This document shows positions 53,777-62,560 of a DNA stretch of 64,000 nt, piece after piece. The notes below the pieces were generated by a model, which was not told the DNA's origin, searched no databases, and saw nothing but the letters and a program-made list of their open reading frames with translations. Numbering within the stretch: the first letter of the stretch is position 1; each line of letters opens with the position of its first letter. This DNA comes from Amycolatopsis bartoniae. GTDB taxonomy: Bacteria; Actinomycetota; Actinomycetes; Mycobacteriales; Pseudonocardiaceae. The stretch lies in assembly GCF_014191255.1 (NCBI RefSeq), contig NZ_JACHWH010000001.1:682001-746000 (forward strand). Reading direction: 5' to 3'. Both the position numbers and the translations under genes were made by a program.

Positions 53777-54532
53777 ATGGACTTCTGGAGCACGATCAGA
53801 GTTCTGCTGCGCCGTTGGTACGTCGCCCTTCCGGTGTTCGTCGTCGCGCTCGGGCTCGCGGGCGGGGTGTATGCCTCCGTGGCCACGCAGTACGAGTCGA
53901 CCGGCACGATCGTGCTGACCTCACCGGCTTCCGGCGCACGGGCCACCGCCGGTGCACAATCCCCCGAGAAGGTCAATCCGCTGCTCGCGTTCGACGGCAG
54001 CCTGACCACCAGCGCGGAAATCCTCATCCAGGCGTTGCAGGATCCGGCGACGGTCAAGCAGTTCGAGCACGTCGACGGCGCGAACACCACCTACCAGGTG
54101 GGCAACGGACAGCTGTCCGGCCCGTTCGTGGTCGTGGTGGCCGACGCGACCACCCCCGCGGCGGCGGAGAAAACGGTCACCGCGGTGCTCGACCTCGCCC
54201 ACAAGCAGCTGGCCGACCGGCAACAGGCGTTGCAGGCGCCCGAATCCACGTACATCAGCGCGGACCAGGTGATCAACCCGACGCCCGCGGAGGCGAAGAT
54301 CGGCGGCAAGGTCCGCTACGCCGCCGTCGCGCTCGCGCTCGGGCTCGTCGCCGGGCTCACCGCCGCCTACGGGGTGGAGAGCTTCCAGCAACGGCGGAAG
54401 ACCAAGCCACGCAAGGAAAAGAAGACCGAGCCCGCGTGGCCGGAGGAGCAGGAGGACCTCAGCGATGAGCTGACCAAGCTCATCGCGCCCGTGTCCGGCT
54501 CCGGTGAGCACCGCCGGCAGGACCGGCGCTGA
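53777..54532 (+). CDS. Wzz/chain-length-determinant-like membrane protein
   Basis: 251 residues with a transmembrane helix at each end of an extracytoplasmic domain: helix one about residues 15-36 (RWYVALPVFVVALGLAGGVY) and helix two about 180-200 (YAAVALALGLVAGLTAAYG). A Lys/Glu-rich cytoplasmic tail follows (RRKTKPRKEKKTEP). This topology, with TGTIVLTSP after helix one, is that of Wzz/YveK-type chain-length proteins. No Walker motifs are present, so any tyrosine kinase partner would be separate. First gene of the plus-strand export operon. Confidence 0.82.
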   Translation: MDFWSTIRVLLRRWYVALPVFVVALGLAGGVYASVATQYESTGTIVLTSPASGARATAGAQSPEKVNPLLAFDGSLTTSAEILIQALQDPATVKQFEHVDGANTTYQVGNGQLSGPFVVVVADATTPAAAEKTVTAVLDLAHKQLADRQQALQAPESTYISADQVINPTPAEAKIGGKVRYAAVALALGLVAGLTAAYGVESFQQRRKTKPRKEKKTEPAWPEEQEDLSDELTKLIAPVSGSGEHRRQDRR

Positions 54533-54536
54533 GCCC

Positions 54537-55898
54537 GTGACCACCGCGATGCCGCGGCGCCGGGCCGACGGGGCGACGCTCGCCTGCTGGTACGTCGCCG
54601 TCGCCCTGATCGTGCCCGCCCGGCTGGTGATCTCGGGCGTGTCGATGTCCATCACCCCGGCCACCGTGCTCGGGCTCGGGCTGGGCCTGCTGTGGTTCTG
54701 CAGCCAGCTGACCACCACGCTCGGCACGGCGAAGGGCCGCAACGCCGCCCGCACCGTGCTGTTCGTGTTCATCGTGACCCAGCTGGCCACCTACGGCTAC
54801 GCGACGCGCAACTACCTGCCGCCGGACGAGCTCGACTCAGCCGACCGCACCATCGTCACCATCCTCGCGGTCGCGGTCGCGGGCCTGGCCATCTGCGACG
54901 GCGTACGCACGCTCGCGCGGATCGAGCTGGTGCTCAAGTGCATCGTCATCGCCACCACCGCGGTCGCGGTGATCGGGATCCTGCAGTTCCTGTTCGACCT
55001 CGACCTCACGCGGTACCTCGTGCTGCCCGGGCTGCACCCGGTGACCGCCGACGGGTTCGTCCTGGAGCGCGCCGCGTTCCGGCGTCCCGCCGCGACGACG
55101 GGGCATCCGATCGAGTTCGGCGTGGTGTGCGCGGTCGCGATGCCGCTCGCCGCGCACTACGCCTTCACCGCGCGCGACCGCGGCGAGCGCTCGGCCCGGC
55201 GCTGGTGGGCCTGCCTGGCGATCGTGTCGGTCGGCGCGATGGTGTCGCTGTCACGCTCTGCGATGCTGGGCCTCGCGCTCGCCGCGCTCGTGCTGCTGAT
55301 CGGCTGGCCGGGACGGCGGCGGATCCAGGCCGTGCTGGTCGGCGCCGCGTTCCTGGTCCTCATGCGGTTCCTCATCCCCGGGCTGCTCGGCACGTTGTAC
55401 GGGTTGTTCGCCGACATCGGCAACGACACGAGCATCTCCGGCCGCACCCAGGACTACGCGACGACGAGCGTGGTGATCGCGCAGCACCCGTGGCTCGGCC
55501 GCGGGCTCGGCACCTACCTGCCCGCGAAGTACGGCCCGCTGGACAACCAGTACCTCGGCACGCTCGTGCAGAACGGGTTCATCGGGCTGTTCACGCTGAT
55601 CGCACTGTTCGTCATCGGTGCCTACGCCGCGTTGCGGGCCCGCAGCCTCAGCCGGAACGTGCACGTGCGGGACCTCGCGCTGACGCTGGTCGCGTCGCTG
55701 TCCGTGCTCGCGCTGGGCGCGGCGACGTTCGACCTGCTCGCGTTCTCCATGGCCACCACGCTCGCCTTCGTGCTCGTCGGCCTCAGCGGCGCGCTCCTGC
55801 GGGCCGTGCGCGCCGAGCACGTCGCGAGCGGGGTGGACCCGCCGACCATCCGCGCCTCACTCAGCAGCCTGCTGAAGAACCGGAGCGTGAAGCCATGA
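54537..55898 (+). CDS. O-antigen ligase/polymerase family membrane protein (Wzy-like)
   Basis: 453 residues from GTG 54537; an earlier in-frame GTG (54504) would overlap the previous gene. It has about ten or more membrane helices and a large periplasmic-type loop between ISRT and the last helices containing GRTQDYATTSVVIAQHPWLGRGLGTYLPAKYGPLDNQYLGTLVQNGFIGL, the Wzy_C signature (H-P-x-x-G-x-G and DNQYL). It probably polymerises or ligates the lipid-linked repeat units. Coupled by ATGA to the next gene. Confidence 0.85.
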   Translation: MTTAMPRRRADGATLACWYVAVALIVPARLVISGVSMSITPATVLGLGLGLLWFCSQLTTTLGTAKGRNAARTVLFVFIVTQLATYGYATRNYLPPDELDSADRTIVTILAVAVAGLAICDGVRTLARIELVLKCIVIATTAVAVIGILQFLFDLDLTRYLVLPGLHPVTADGFVLERAAFRRPAATTGHPIEFGVVCAVAMPLAAHYAFTARDRGERSARRWWACLAIVSVGAMVSLSRSAMLGLALAALVLLIGWPGRRRIQAVLVGAAFLVLMRFLIPGLLGTLYGLFADIGNDTSISGRTQDYATTSVVIAQHPWLGRGLGTYLPAKYGPLDNQYLGTLVQNGFIGLFTLIALFVIGAYAALRARSLSRNVHVRDLALTLVASLSVLALGAATFDLLAFSMATTLAFVLVGLSGALLRAVRAEHVASGVDPPTIRASLSSLLKNRSVKP

Positions 55899-57139
55899 CG
55901 GCACTCGCGGTGCGGGCCCCGGTCCGCTGGCTCGACGCCCACGCCCGGCACGTCGCGCTCGGCGCCGTCGTGCTGTCACTGGTGCTCGCCGGGGGGTACG
56001 CGGTCCTGCTCGGCGACACCCTGCGCTACCTCGACGAACGGGTGTACGTGCAGCTGGCCGGTTCGCTCGCGCACGGGCTGGGCTACAGCGCGGACGGGGT
56101 ACAGGCCACCGCGTACCGGCCGCCGGGCTACCCGTTCCTGCTGACGCCCGTGTACTGGGCGACCGGCGGCAGCGTGCTCGCGATGCGGTTCGTCGGCGTG
56201 CTCGCGCTCGCCGGGTCGGTGTGGTTCGGCTACCGCGTCGGCAGGCGGGCGGCTTCGGCTCCCGCGGGCGCGCTCGCCGCGGTCGTACTGGCCTGCTACC
56301 CGCTGCTGGCCTACACCGCGACGGCGTTGTACCCGCAGGTCCCGGGCCTGTTCCTGCTGCTCGTGACGATCGACCGCGGGTTCGCGGCCGCCGACGACCA
56401 CCGGGTGGGCAACGTGCTCGCGGCCGGGTTGTGCGGCGGACTGCTGGTGATCACCGTGCCGAACTTCGCGTTGTCGGTGGTGCTGGTGCCGCTGTGGATG
56501 GTGTGGCGCCGCCGGGCGGCTCGCGGAGTGGCGGCGGCGATCCTCGCGCTCGTGCTCGCGGTGCCGGGCGCCTGGTGCTTGCGCAACGCCGTGAGCCTGC
56601 ACGCGTTCGTGCCGGTGTCCACCAACGACGGGATCAACCTGCTGCTCGGCAACAGCGAGCACACCACCGCCGGCAGCGGGACCGAGGTGGACATCTCGCG
56701 GTACGAGCAGGCCGCCAGGGACGCGCACCTCGACGAGGTGGGCATCAACGGGTTCTTCAGCGACAGCGCGGTCGACTGGATCACCGCGCACCCCGCCGAC
56801 GCCGTGGTGCTGTACGGGAAGAAGCTGGCGAACACGTTCTCGTTCTCCAGCGACATGGCGACCTCCGGGCAGGGCGGCGGCGCGGCGGACCTGGTGCTGG
56901 CGCTGACCTACTACCCGGTGCTGCTGCTGGCGGTGCTGCGTGTCGCGCTGGCCCGGCGCTGGCCGTTGACGCGGGTGGAGACGCTGTTGGCGGTGCTGGT
57001 GGTGCTGAACTTCCTGCTGCAGGCGGTGTTCTTCACGCGCCTGCGGTTCCGCGTGCCGCTCGACGCGTTGACCATCGTGCTCGCCGCCTCCGTAGTGGCC
57101 CGGTTCGTGAGGGGAAGCCGTGGCGCACAGAGCGGTTGA
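55895..57139 (+). CDS. GT-C (GT39/ArnT-like) glycosyltransferase
   Basis: 414 residues with about ten membrane helices. The first extracytoplasmic loop has the GT-C acidic pair in LRYLDERVYVQLAGSL, followed by the conserved RPPGYPFLLTPVYW typical of the PMT/ArnT superfamily. It uses a polyprenyl-phosphate sugar donor on the outer face of the membrane. It probably decorates the polysaccharide or a protein. Overlaps the flippase gene by 20 bp. Confidence 0.85.
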   Translation: MTALAVRAPVRWLDAHARHVALGAVVLSLVLAGGYAVLLGDTLRYLDERVYVQLAGSLAHGLGYSADGVQATAYRPPGYPFLLTPVYWATGGSVLAMRFVGVLALAGSVWFGYRVGRRAASAPAGALAAVVLACYPLLAYTATALYPQVPGLFLLLVTIDRGFAAADDHRVGNVLAAGLCGGLLVITVPNFALSVVLVPLWMVWRRRAARGVAAAILALVLAVPGAWCLRNAVSLHAFVPVSTNDGINLLLGNSEHTTAGSGTEVDISRYEQAARDAHLDEVGINGFFSDSAVDWITAHPADAVVLYGKKLANTFSFSSDMATSGQGGGAADLVLALTYYPVLLLAVLRVALARRWPLTRVETLLAVLVVLNFLLQAVFFTRLRFRVPLDALTIVLAASVVARFVRGSRGAQSG

Positions 57140-58544
57140 GGCACCCAGGACGGTCCGGAAGGCGCTGAGCTTCAGCGCGCTGAACACCGTGCTGGCGAAG
57201 CTGGGCTCGTTCCTCACCGGGGTGGTGCTCGCGCGGCTGCTGGTGCCGGAGGACTTCGGCGTGTTCGCGGTCGCGCTCGTCGTGCTGTCCGCGGTGTTGT
57301 CGATGAACGAGCTGGGGGTGAGCCTCGCGCTCGTGCGGTGGCCGGGCGACCCGCTGCGGATCGCGCCGACGGTCACGACGATCTCCATGGGGTCGAGCGT
57401 GCTGTTGTACGCGGTGTGCTGGTTCGGCGCCCCGGCGTTCTCGGCGGCGCTCGGCGCGCCCGACGCCACCGGGGTGGTGCGGTTGTTGTGCGTCGCGGTG
57501 CTCATCGACGGCGTGACCGCGGCGCCGGCGCAGCTGGTCAACCGCGAGTTCCGGCAGGGCGTGCGGCTGCTGTCGGACGTGGCGAACCTCGTGGTCACCA
57601 CCGGCGTGACGGTGTCGCTCGCGGCGACGGGGCACGGCGCGTGGAGCCTCGGGTGGGGGCAGCTGGCGGGCAACGTCCTCGCGGCAGTCGTGTTGTGCCG
57701 CCTGACGTCGATGTGGCCGCGGCCGGGGTTCGACCGGCGGCAGGCGGCGGAGCTGCTGCGGTTCGGGTTGCCGCTGGCCGGGGCGAGCTTGCTGGTGTTC
57801 GCGATGCTCAACGTGGACTACGTGGTGACCGGGCGGGTGCTGGGCGCGGTGGCGCTGGGGTTGTACCTGCAGGCGTTCAACCTGGCGAGCTGGCCGGTGA
57901 ACGTGTTCTCGGCGATCGTCCGGCGGGTGTCGCTGGCGGCGTTCTCGCGCGTGCAGGACGATCCGGCGCGCAGGCAGGAGGCGCTGGCGCGGATGGTGAC
58001 GGTGCTCGCGGTGCCGACGCTGCTCGTGTGCCTGCTGCTGGGGTTGCTGGCGTTGCCGCTGATCACGACGGTGTACGGCGAGGCGTGGGCGGGCGCGGCG
58101 GCGGCGCTGCAGTTCCTGGCGGTGCTCGGTGTCGTCCGGGTGTTCGGGGAGCTGTGTTACGACTTCCTGGTGGCGCTGGGCCTGTCGCGGTCGACGCTGT
58201 GGTTGCAGGGCTTGTGGTTGGGGGCCTTGGTGGTGGCGTTGCCGGTGGGCGCGCTGGTGGGGAACATCCGCGGGGTGGCGATGGCGCACGCGGCGGTGGG
58301 ACTGTTCGTGGTGCTGCCGGCGTACCTGCTGGTGGTGGCCCGAACGGGGGTCTCCCTGCGGGCGCTCGGGTCGGCGCTGTCGATGCCGCTGCTGGGCACG
58401 TGCGTGGCGGCGATGGTGGTCGTGGGGATGCGCTTGGTGCTGCCGCCGTCACCGGTGCTGCTCCTGACGGCGGGGGCGCTGGGGGTGCTGGCGTACCTGC
58501 CGTTCGTCTGGCCGCTGCGACACCAGTTCCGGGAGCTGGGTTAG
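57120..58544 (+). CDS. Polysaccharide flippase (Wzx/MATE-like)
   Basis: 474 residues with about 12-14 membrane helices. N-terminal signature: FSALNTVLAKLGSFLTGVVLARLLVPEDFGVFAVALVVLS, followed by a lipid-linked-oligosaccharide flippase pattern with cationic residues in helices. It translocates lipid-linked repeat units outward. Start GTG 57120 has GAGGGGAA upstream. Its TAG stop and the TAA stop of the convergent next gene overlap within TTAG (58541-58544). Confidence 0.9.
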   Translation: MAHRAVEAPRTVRKALSFSALNTVLAKLGSFLTGVVLARLLVPEDFGVFAVALVVLSAVLSMNELGVSLALVRWPGDPLRIAPTVTTISMGSSVLLYAVCWFGAPAFSAALGAPDATGVVRLLCVAVLIDGVTAAPAQLVNREFRQGVRLLSDVANLVVTTGVTVSLAATGHGAWSLGWGQLAGNVLAAVVLCRLTSMWPRPGFDRRQAAELLRFGLPLAGASLLVFAMLNVDYVVTGRVLGAVALGLYLQAFNLASWPVNVFSAIVRRVSLAAFSRVQDDPARRQEALARMVTVLAVPTLLVCLLLGLLALPLITTVYGEAWAGAAAALQFLAVLGVVRVFGELCYDFLVALGLSRSTLWLQGLWLGALVVALPVGALVGNIRGVAMAHAAVGLFVVLPAYLLVVARTGVSLRALGSALSMPLLGTCVAAMVVVGMRLVLPPSPVLLLTAGALGVLAYLPFVWPLRHQFRELG

Positions 58545-59665
58545 AACGAGTCCAGCATTCTCGGAGTGCCTCGCGACACCAGGGCGTCCAACACCGAACC
58601 GTCGCCGGTGCACAGGCCCGCGCGGATCAGCGTGGACGTGGAGGCAGCCCCCGAGAACCACGGGCCCAGCGCGCGGGTGTGCAGGCGGAGGTCAGCGCGC
58701 CGGGAGGTCCGTTCACTGTGGACAGTCCCGCCTTCGACGACCAAGCGGTGCGTGCCCGCGTGCCACGGGGCGTGTTCGTCGACGATCTCCACGCACGTCT
58801 GGGTGCCCTCGGCCAGCAGGCGCGCCGCGGGCCAGCCTCGGGCCGCCACCGCCGCCGGGAAGTCCACCACTCGCAGGTACCACGGCTCGGTCTCCGGCGA
58901 GGGCAGGCCATCCGGCAGCAGCAGGGCCAGCACCTCCGGCTCCGCCGACCGAATCCGCACCCGGTCGATCAGGCCCGACCACGACGCGAGCGAGCGCAGC
59001 AGCACCACCGCCGCCTCGGAGTCCAGAGCGACGAGGTCGTGCACATCCAGCCGTGAGTCCACACGCGACAAGTCGACGTAACCCCGGACACCGCCGTCCG
59101 AATCCAGCGCGACGCTGCCCAGTTCCGGATCGCCGCGCAGCAGGAAGTCGCGACGCTCCAGCATCCCGTCGATCGCCAGCGCGCGGTAGCACTCCTGCAC
59201 GTCGAACCCCGCCAGCGGGCGCAACGCGTACTTTCCGCCCGGCAGGCCTCGCAACGCCGTCAGGTCCAGATCCGCGTGCTCGACCACCCCGGCCCGTTCC
59301 CACCCGCGACCCCGGTACAGCGCCGGGACGCGTGTGAACAGCGCCGACAGCGGTTGCCCGTCGGCGCGCATCGCGTGCAGCGCCGCGTCCACCAGACCGC
59401 TCGCCACGCCCCGGCCACGCGCGTGCGGGTCCACCGCGACGCTCGCCAGCCCGCCCATCGGCACCACGCGGCCGCCGAAGAACTGGCCCAGCCGCCGGAT
59501 CCGCAGGAAACCACACAGCCCGTCCCCGGAGTCCGCCACGAAACCACGCCACGTCGACAGGTCACCCGGCCAGGACGGGCCGGGCAGCACCGGCCCCCCG
59601 AACGCCCGCCGCCGGATGCGCCACACCTCGTCGAAGTCGTCCGGCGTCACGTCCCGGATGATCAC
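58541..59665 (-). CDS. GNAT family N-acetyltransferase (Eis-like two-domain)
   Basis: 374 residues from GTG 59665, overlapping the upstream stop as GTGA. The N-terminal GNAT core has IIRDVTPDDFDEVWRIRRRAFGG and the acetyl-CoA loop VAVDPHARGRGVASGLVDAAL; a second GNAT-like half and a sterol-carrier-like C-terminal part (VVEGGTVHSERTSRRADLRLHTRALGPWFSG) follow. This is the architecture of Eis-type enhanced-intracellular-survival proteins. Substrate may be an amino sugar of the polymer or an unrelated amine. The C-terminal carboxylate ends MLDSF. Confidence 0.8.
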   Translation of the reverse strand: MIIRDVTPDDFDEVWRIRRRAFGGPVLPGPSWPGDLSTWRGFVADSGDGLCGFLRIRRLGQFFGGRVVPMGGLASVAVDPHARGRGVASGLVDAALHAMRADGQPLSALFTRVPALYRGRGWERAGVVEHADLDLTALRGLPGGKYALRPLAGFDVQECYRALAIDGMLERRDFLLRGDPELGSVALDSDGGVRGYVDLSRVDSRLDVHDLVALDSEAAVVLLRSLASWSGLIDRVRIRSAEPEVLALLLPDGLPSPETEPWYLRVVDFPAAVAARGWPAARLLAEGTQTCVEIVDEHAPWHAGTHRLVVEGGTVHSERTSRRADLRLHTRALGPWFSGAASTSTLIRAGLCTGDGSVLDALVSRGTPRMLDSF

Positions 59666-60234
59666 GACAACCGCCGCAGCCCCGAGTCCGTCCGCACGAA
59701 CGACTCCCCGCACTCACACGTCAGCGTGTCGGCCAGCCGCGCCCCGCACACGCACACCCAGCCCTTGACCTCGGCCGGATTGCCCGCGACGAACGCGTGC
59801 GCGGGCACGTTCCGCGTCACCACCGCACCGGCGGCCGCGAAGGCGTACGACCCGATCTCCGTCCCGCACACCACCACGACACCCGCGCCGAGCGACGCGC
59901 CACGGCGGACCACCGTCGGCAGCAGCTCCTCCGGCCCCTTGCGCAGGTGCGCGCGCGGCCGCAGGTCGTTGGTGAACAACACGTTCGGCCCGAGGAACAC
60001 CTCGTCCTCGCAGGTCACGCCCGCGAACACGAGCGTCCCGTTCTTCACCGTCACCCGGTCCCCGAGCACCGCCCCGTCCTCGACGAACGCGCAGTCGCAG
60101 ATGTTGCAGTCCCGCCCGACGCGCGCGCCCGGCAGGACGTGCGCGAAGGCCCACACCCGCGTGCCCGGCCCGACGTCCTCGCTTTCGCACAGGCCCTGCG
60201 GGTGCACGCGCACCCCGTTGCCCACCACCGTCAT
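59662..60234 (-). CDS. Left-handed beta-helix N-acetyltransferase with Cys tail
   Basis: 190 residues. Hexapeptide repeats (for example VGPGTRVWAFAHVLPGARVGRDCNICDCAFVEDGAVLGDRVTVKNG) and NDLRPRAHLRK, ending in AGNPAEVKGW, place it with UDP- or dTDP-3-amino-sugar N-acetyltransferases of the WbpD/FdtC type. The last 35 residues add CVCGARLADTLTCECGESF, two Cys-x-Cys pairs of a likely zinc ribbon not normally needed for this activity. Works after the neighbouring DegT aminotransferase (ATGA overlap). Confidence 0.87.
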   Translation of the reverse strand: MTVVGNGVRVHPQGLCESEDVGPGTRVWAFAHVLPGARVGRDCNICDCAFVEDGAVLGDRVTVKNGTLVFAGVTCEDEVFLGPNVLFTNDLRPRAHLRKGPEELLPTVVRRGASLGAGVVVVCGTEIGSYAFAAAGAVVTRNVPAHAFVAGNPAEVKGWVCVCGARLADTLTCECGESFVRTDSGLRRLS

Positions 60235-61337
60235 CGCAGCGCCTCCGCCAACGTCTCGACCACGCGCTCCTGCTGCGCGGGCGTGATCTCCGCGAACAGC
60301 GGCAGCGACAGCAGCTCACCGCCGACCTTCTCGGCCACCGGGAAGTCGCCCTCGCCGTAGCCGAGCCACGCGAACGCCTCCGTGCGGTGCACCGGCGCCG
60401 GGTAATGCACGCCCGCGCCGATCCCGTTCGCCTGCAGGTGCGCCAGCACGCGGTCGCGGTCGGGCACGCGCACGACGTACAGGTGCCACACCGGTTCGTT
60501 GCCGGGCAGCACGACCGGCAGCGTCACCTCGGGCAGCGCGGCGAGCAGCTCGCCGTACCGGGCGGCCGCCGCGCGACGGGCCGTGTTCCAGCCCTCCAGG
60601 CGCTTGAGCTTCGCCGACAGGACGACCGCCTGCAGCGTGTCGAGCCTGCTGTTGAACCCGACGATCGTGTGCTCGTACTTGCGTGGCGACCCGTGCGCGC
60701 CCAGCAGCCGGACGTGCTCGGCCAGTTCGGCGTCGGACGTCAGGACCGCCCCGCCGTCGCCGTACGCGCCGAGGTTCTTGCCCGGGTAGAAGCTCGTGGC
60801 CGCGAGGTCGCCGAGCGCTCCGGCGCCGACGCCGTGCCGCCGCGCGCCTTGCGACTGCGCGGCGTCCTCCAGCACGATCGCGCCGATTTCCCTTGCCAGC
60901 GGCAGGATCCGCTCGACGGGCGCGGGCTGGCCGTACAGGTGCACCGGGATGATCGCCGCCGTCCGGTCGCTCACCACGCCGGAAACGGCGGCCACGTCGA
61001 GGAGTCCGGTGTCCTCCTCGCAGTCGACGAGCACCGGGCGGGCGCCGGCCCGGACCACGGCCTCGGCGGTGGCGATGAACGTGTTGGCGGGCAGCACGCA
61101 CTCGTCGTCCGGGCCGACTCCGGCCGCGCGCAACGCCAGTTCCAGCGCGTCGGTGCCGTTGCCGACGCCGACGCAGTGCGCGGCACCGGTGTAAGCGGCG
61201 AACTCGGCCTCGAAGGCGCTGACCGCGGGCCCGCCGACGAAGGCCGTCCCGGCGAGCACCTCCGCCCAGCCCGCCGCCACCTCGTCGGCCACCTGGCGGT
61301 GCTGCGCGGCCAGGTCCACCAAGGGAATCGGGGTCAT
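60231..61337 (-). CDS. DegT/DnrJ/EryC1/StrS family aminotransferase
   Basis: PLP-dependent sugar aminotransferase, 368 residues. It has IPLVDLAAQHRQVADEV at the start, GVGNGTDALELALRAAGVG, VLEDAAQSQGA (PLP-pyridine Asp 158) and the catalytic Lys 187 in SFYPGKNLGAYGDGG. Probably makes a 3-amino sugar nucleotide (FdtB/WbpE type) that the next gene's product acetylates. ATGA overlap with the downstream and upstream genes. Confidence 0.93.
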   Translation of the reverse strand: MTPIPLVDLAAQHRQVADEVAAGWAEVLAGTAFVGGPAVSAFEAEFAAYTGAAHCVGVGNGTDALELALRAAGVGPDDECVLPANTFIATAEAVVRAGARPVLVDCEEDTGLLDVAAVSGVVSDRTAAIIPVHLYGQPAPVERILPLAREIGAIVLEDAAQSQGARRHGVGAGALGDLAATSFYPGKNLGAYGDGGAVLTSDAELAEHVRLLGAHGSPRKYEHTIVGFNSRLDTLQAVVLSAKLKRLEGWNTARRAAAARYGELLAALPEVTLPVVLPGNEPVWHLYVVRVPDRDRVLAHLQANGIGAGVHYPAPVHRTEAFAWLGYGEGDFPVAEKVGGELLSLPLFAEITPAQQERVVETLAEALR

Positions 61338-62560
61338 CTGCGCTCCTGGGGAGTCAGGACCGGGGTGGCGTTGGCGTCGTCGGTGCTCGCCCGGCCCCGG
61401 ATCCGCTGGTACCTGCGTTCGATCTTGTAACCGAGCAACCCCGCCGCGCTGCGGGCCGCGTCCACGCCGAGCCGCGCCGGCTCCGCGACGGCTCGTTCGT
61501 ACTCGTGCTCCAGCACCTCCGCCGCGTGGCGCAGGCTGAACCGGCTCACCACGAGCTCGCGGGCGAACTCGCCCAGCTCCGCGCAGCGCGCCGGGTCGTC
61601 GATGAGCACGTTGAGGGCGTCACGCAGGGCCGCGGAACCGCTGCCGCGCGAGCCGGGGCCCTGCCCGTACCAGCCGCCGCGCAGGAACAGCGGCGCTGTC
61701 TCCGGCGTGAGCAACTCGCTGAAACCGCGCTCGCCGGACACGATGAGCGGCTTGCCGAACGCCATGCCGCGCAGGGCCGAACCACCCATACCGATGAGCA
61801 CGTCCGCCGCCGCGTACGCGGGCCGCGGGTCGGCGATCTCGCCGGTGAGCACCACGACCCGGCGTCCGGCCAGGTCGTTGGCCCGCGCGGCGCGGCGCTC
61901 CACCTCGGCGCGGCTGCGGCCGTCGCCGACGATCACGAGCTGCACCTTGCGTCCGGCCCGCGCCAGTTCCCCGACGGCGTCACACGCGGCGAGCAGCCCT
62001 TCCAGCTTCAGTTCCGGCACCAGCCGGCAGACCATCGCGACCAGCGGGACCTCCGCGTCGAGGCCGTGCGCGGCGCGGAACGCGCTGCCGTCGAAGCCGG
62101 GGGAGTCGGAGTCGGTGTCCACCGGCGGTTCGAGCAGCGCGACGTGCCGGTGCCCGGCCTTGAGCGCGGCCTCCCGGATCTCCTCCGTGCCGACCAGCAG
62201 GGGCACGGTCCGGGGGAAGAACGGCACGACGGACATCGACAACACAGTGCCGACCACCGCGCAGCGACCACGAGCCGCCGCGAGCGCTTCGAGGACCGGC
62301 GGCCACTCGTAACCGTGCACGACGTCGACATTCCTGACCAAAGTGGACAATGTGCGCGCGACCGCCACCGACGGCCTCCGCCGGTCCGCGGGAATCTCCA
62401 CGTGCGGCAGGTCGTGGGCGTGCACGAAGTCCAGCAACGGGCCGGGTTCGCTCACCACCGTCACGTCGTGCCCGCGGTCGCGCACCGCCGCAGCCAGCTG
62501 CAGCGCGTTGAGCTGCGAGCCGCCGATCTCCATCGCGTGCGGGTAGACCAGGATTCTCAT
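61334..62560 (-). CDS. GT4-like glycosyltransferase
   Basis: 408 residues of GT-B fold. N-terminus RILVYPHAMEIGGSQLNALQLAAAVRDRGHDVTVV; later ELKLEGLLAACDAVGEL, VQLVIVGDGRSRAEVERRA and ADVLIGMGGSALRGMAFGKPLIVSGERGFSELLTPE. The usual E-x7-E is modified to G-S-A-L-R-G-M-A-F-G-K-P. A tail of about 45 residues (YKIERRYQRIRGRAST) is basic and may bind membrane. Part of the minus-strand sugar operon. Donor unknown. Confidence 0.83.
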   Translation of the reverse strand: MRILVYPHAMEIGGSQLNALQLAAAVRDRGHDVTVVSEPGPLLDFVHAHDLPHVEIPADRRRPSVAVARTLSTLVRNVDVVHGYEWPPVLEALAAARGRCAVVGTVLSMSVVPFFPRTVPLLVGTEEIREAALKAGHRHVALLEPPVDTDSDSPGFDGSAFRAAHGLDAEVPLVAMVCRLVPELKLEGLLAACDAVGELARAGRKVQLVIVGDGRSRAEVERRAARANDLAGRRVVVLTGEIADPRPAYAAADVLIGMGGSALRGMAFGKPLIVSGERGFSELLTPETAPLFLRGGWYGQGPGSRGSGSAALRDALNVLIDDPARCAELGEFARELVVSRFSLRHAAEVLEHEYERAVAEPARLGVDAARSAAGLLGYKIERRYQRIRGRASTDDANATPVLTPQERR

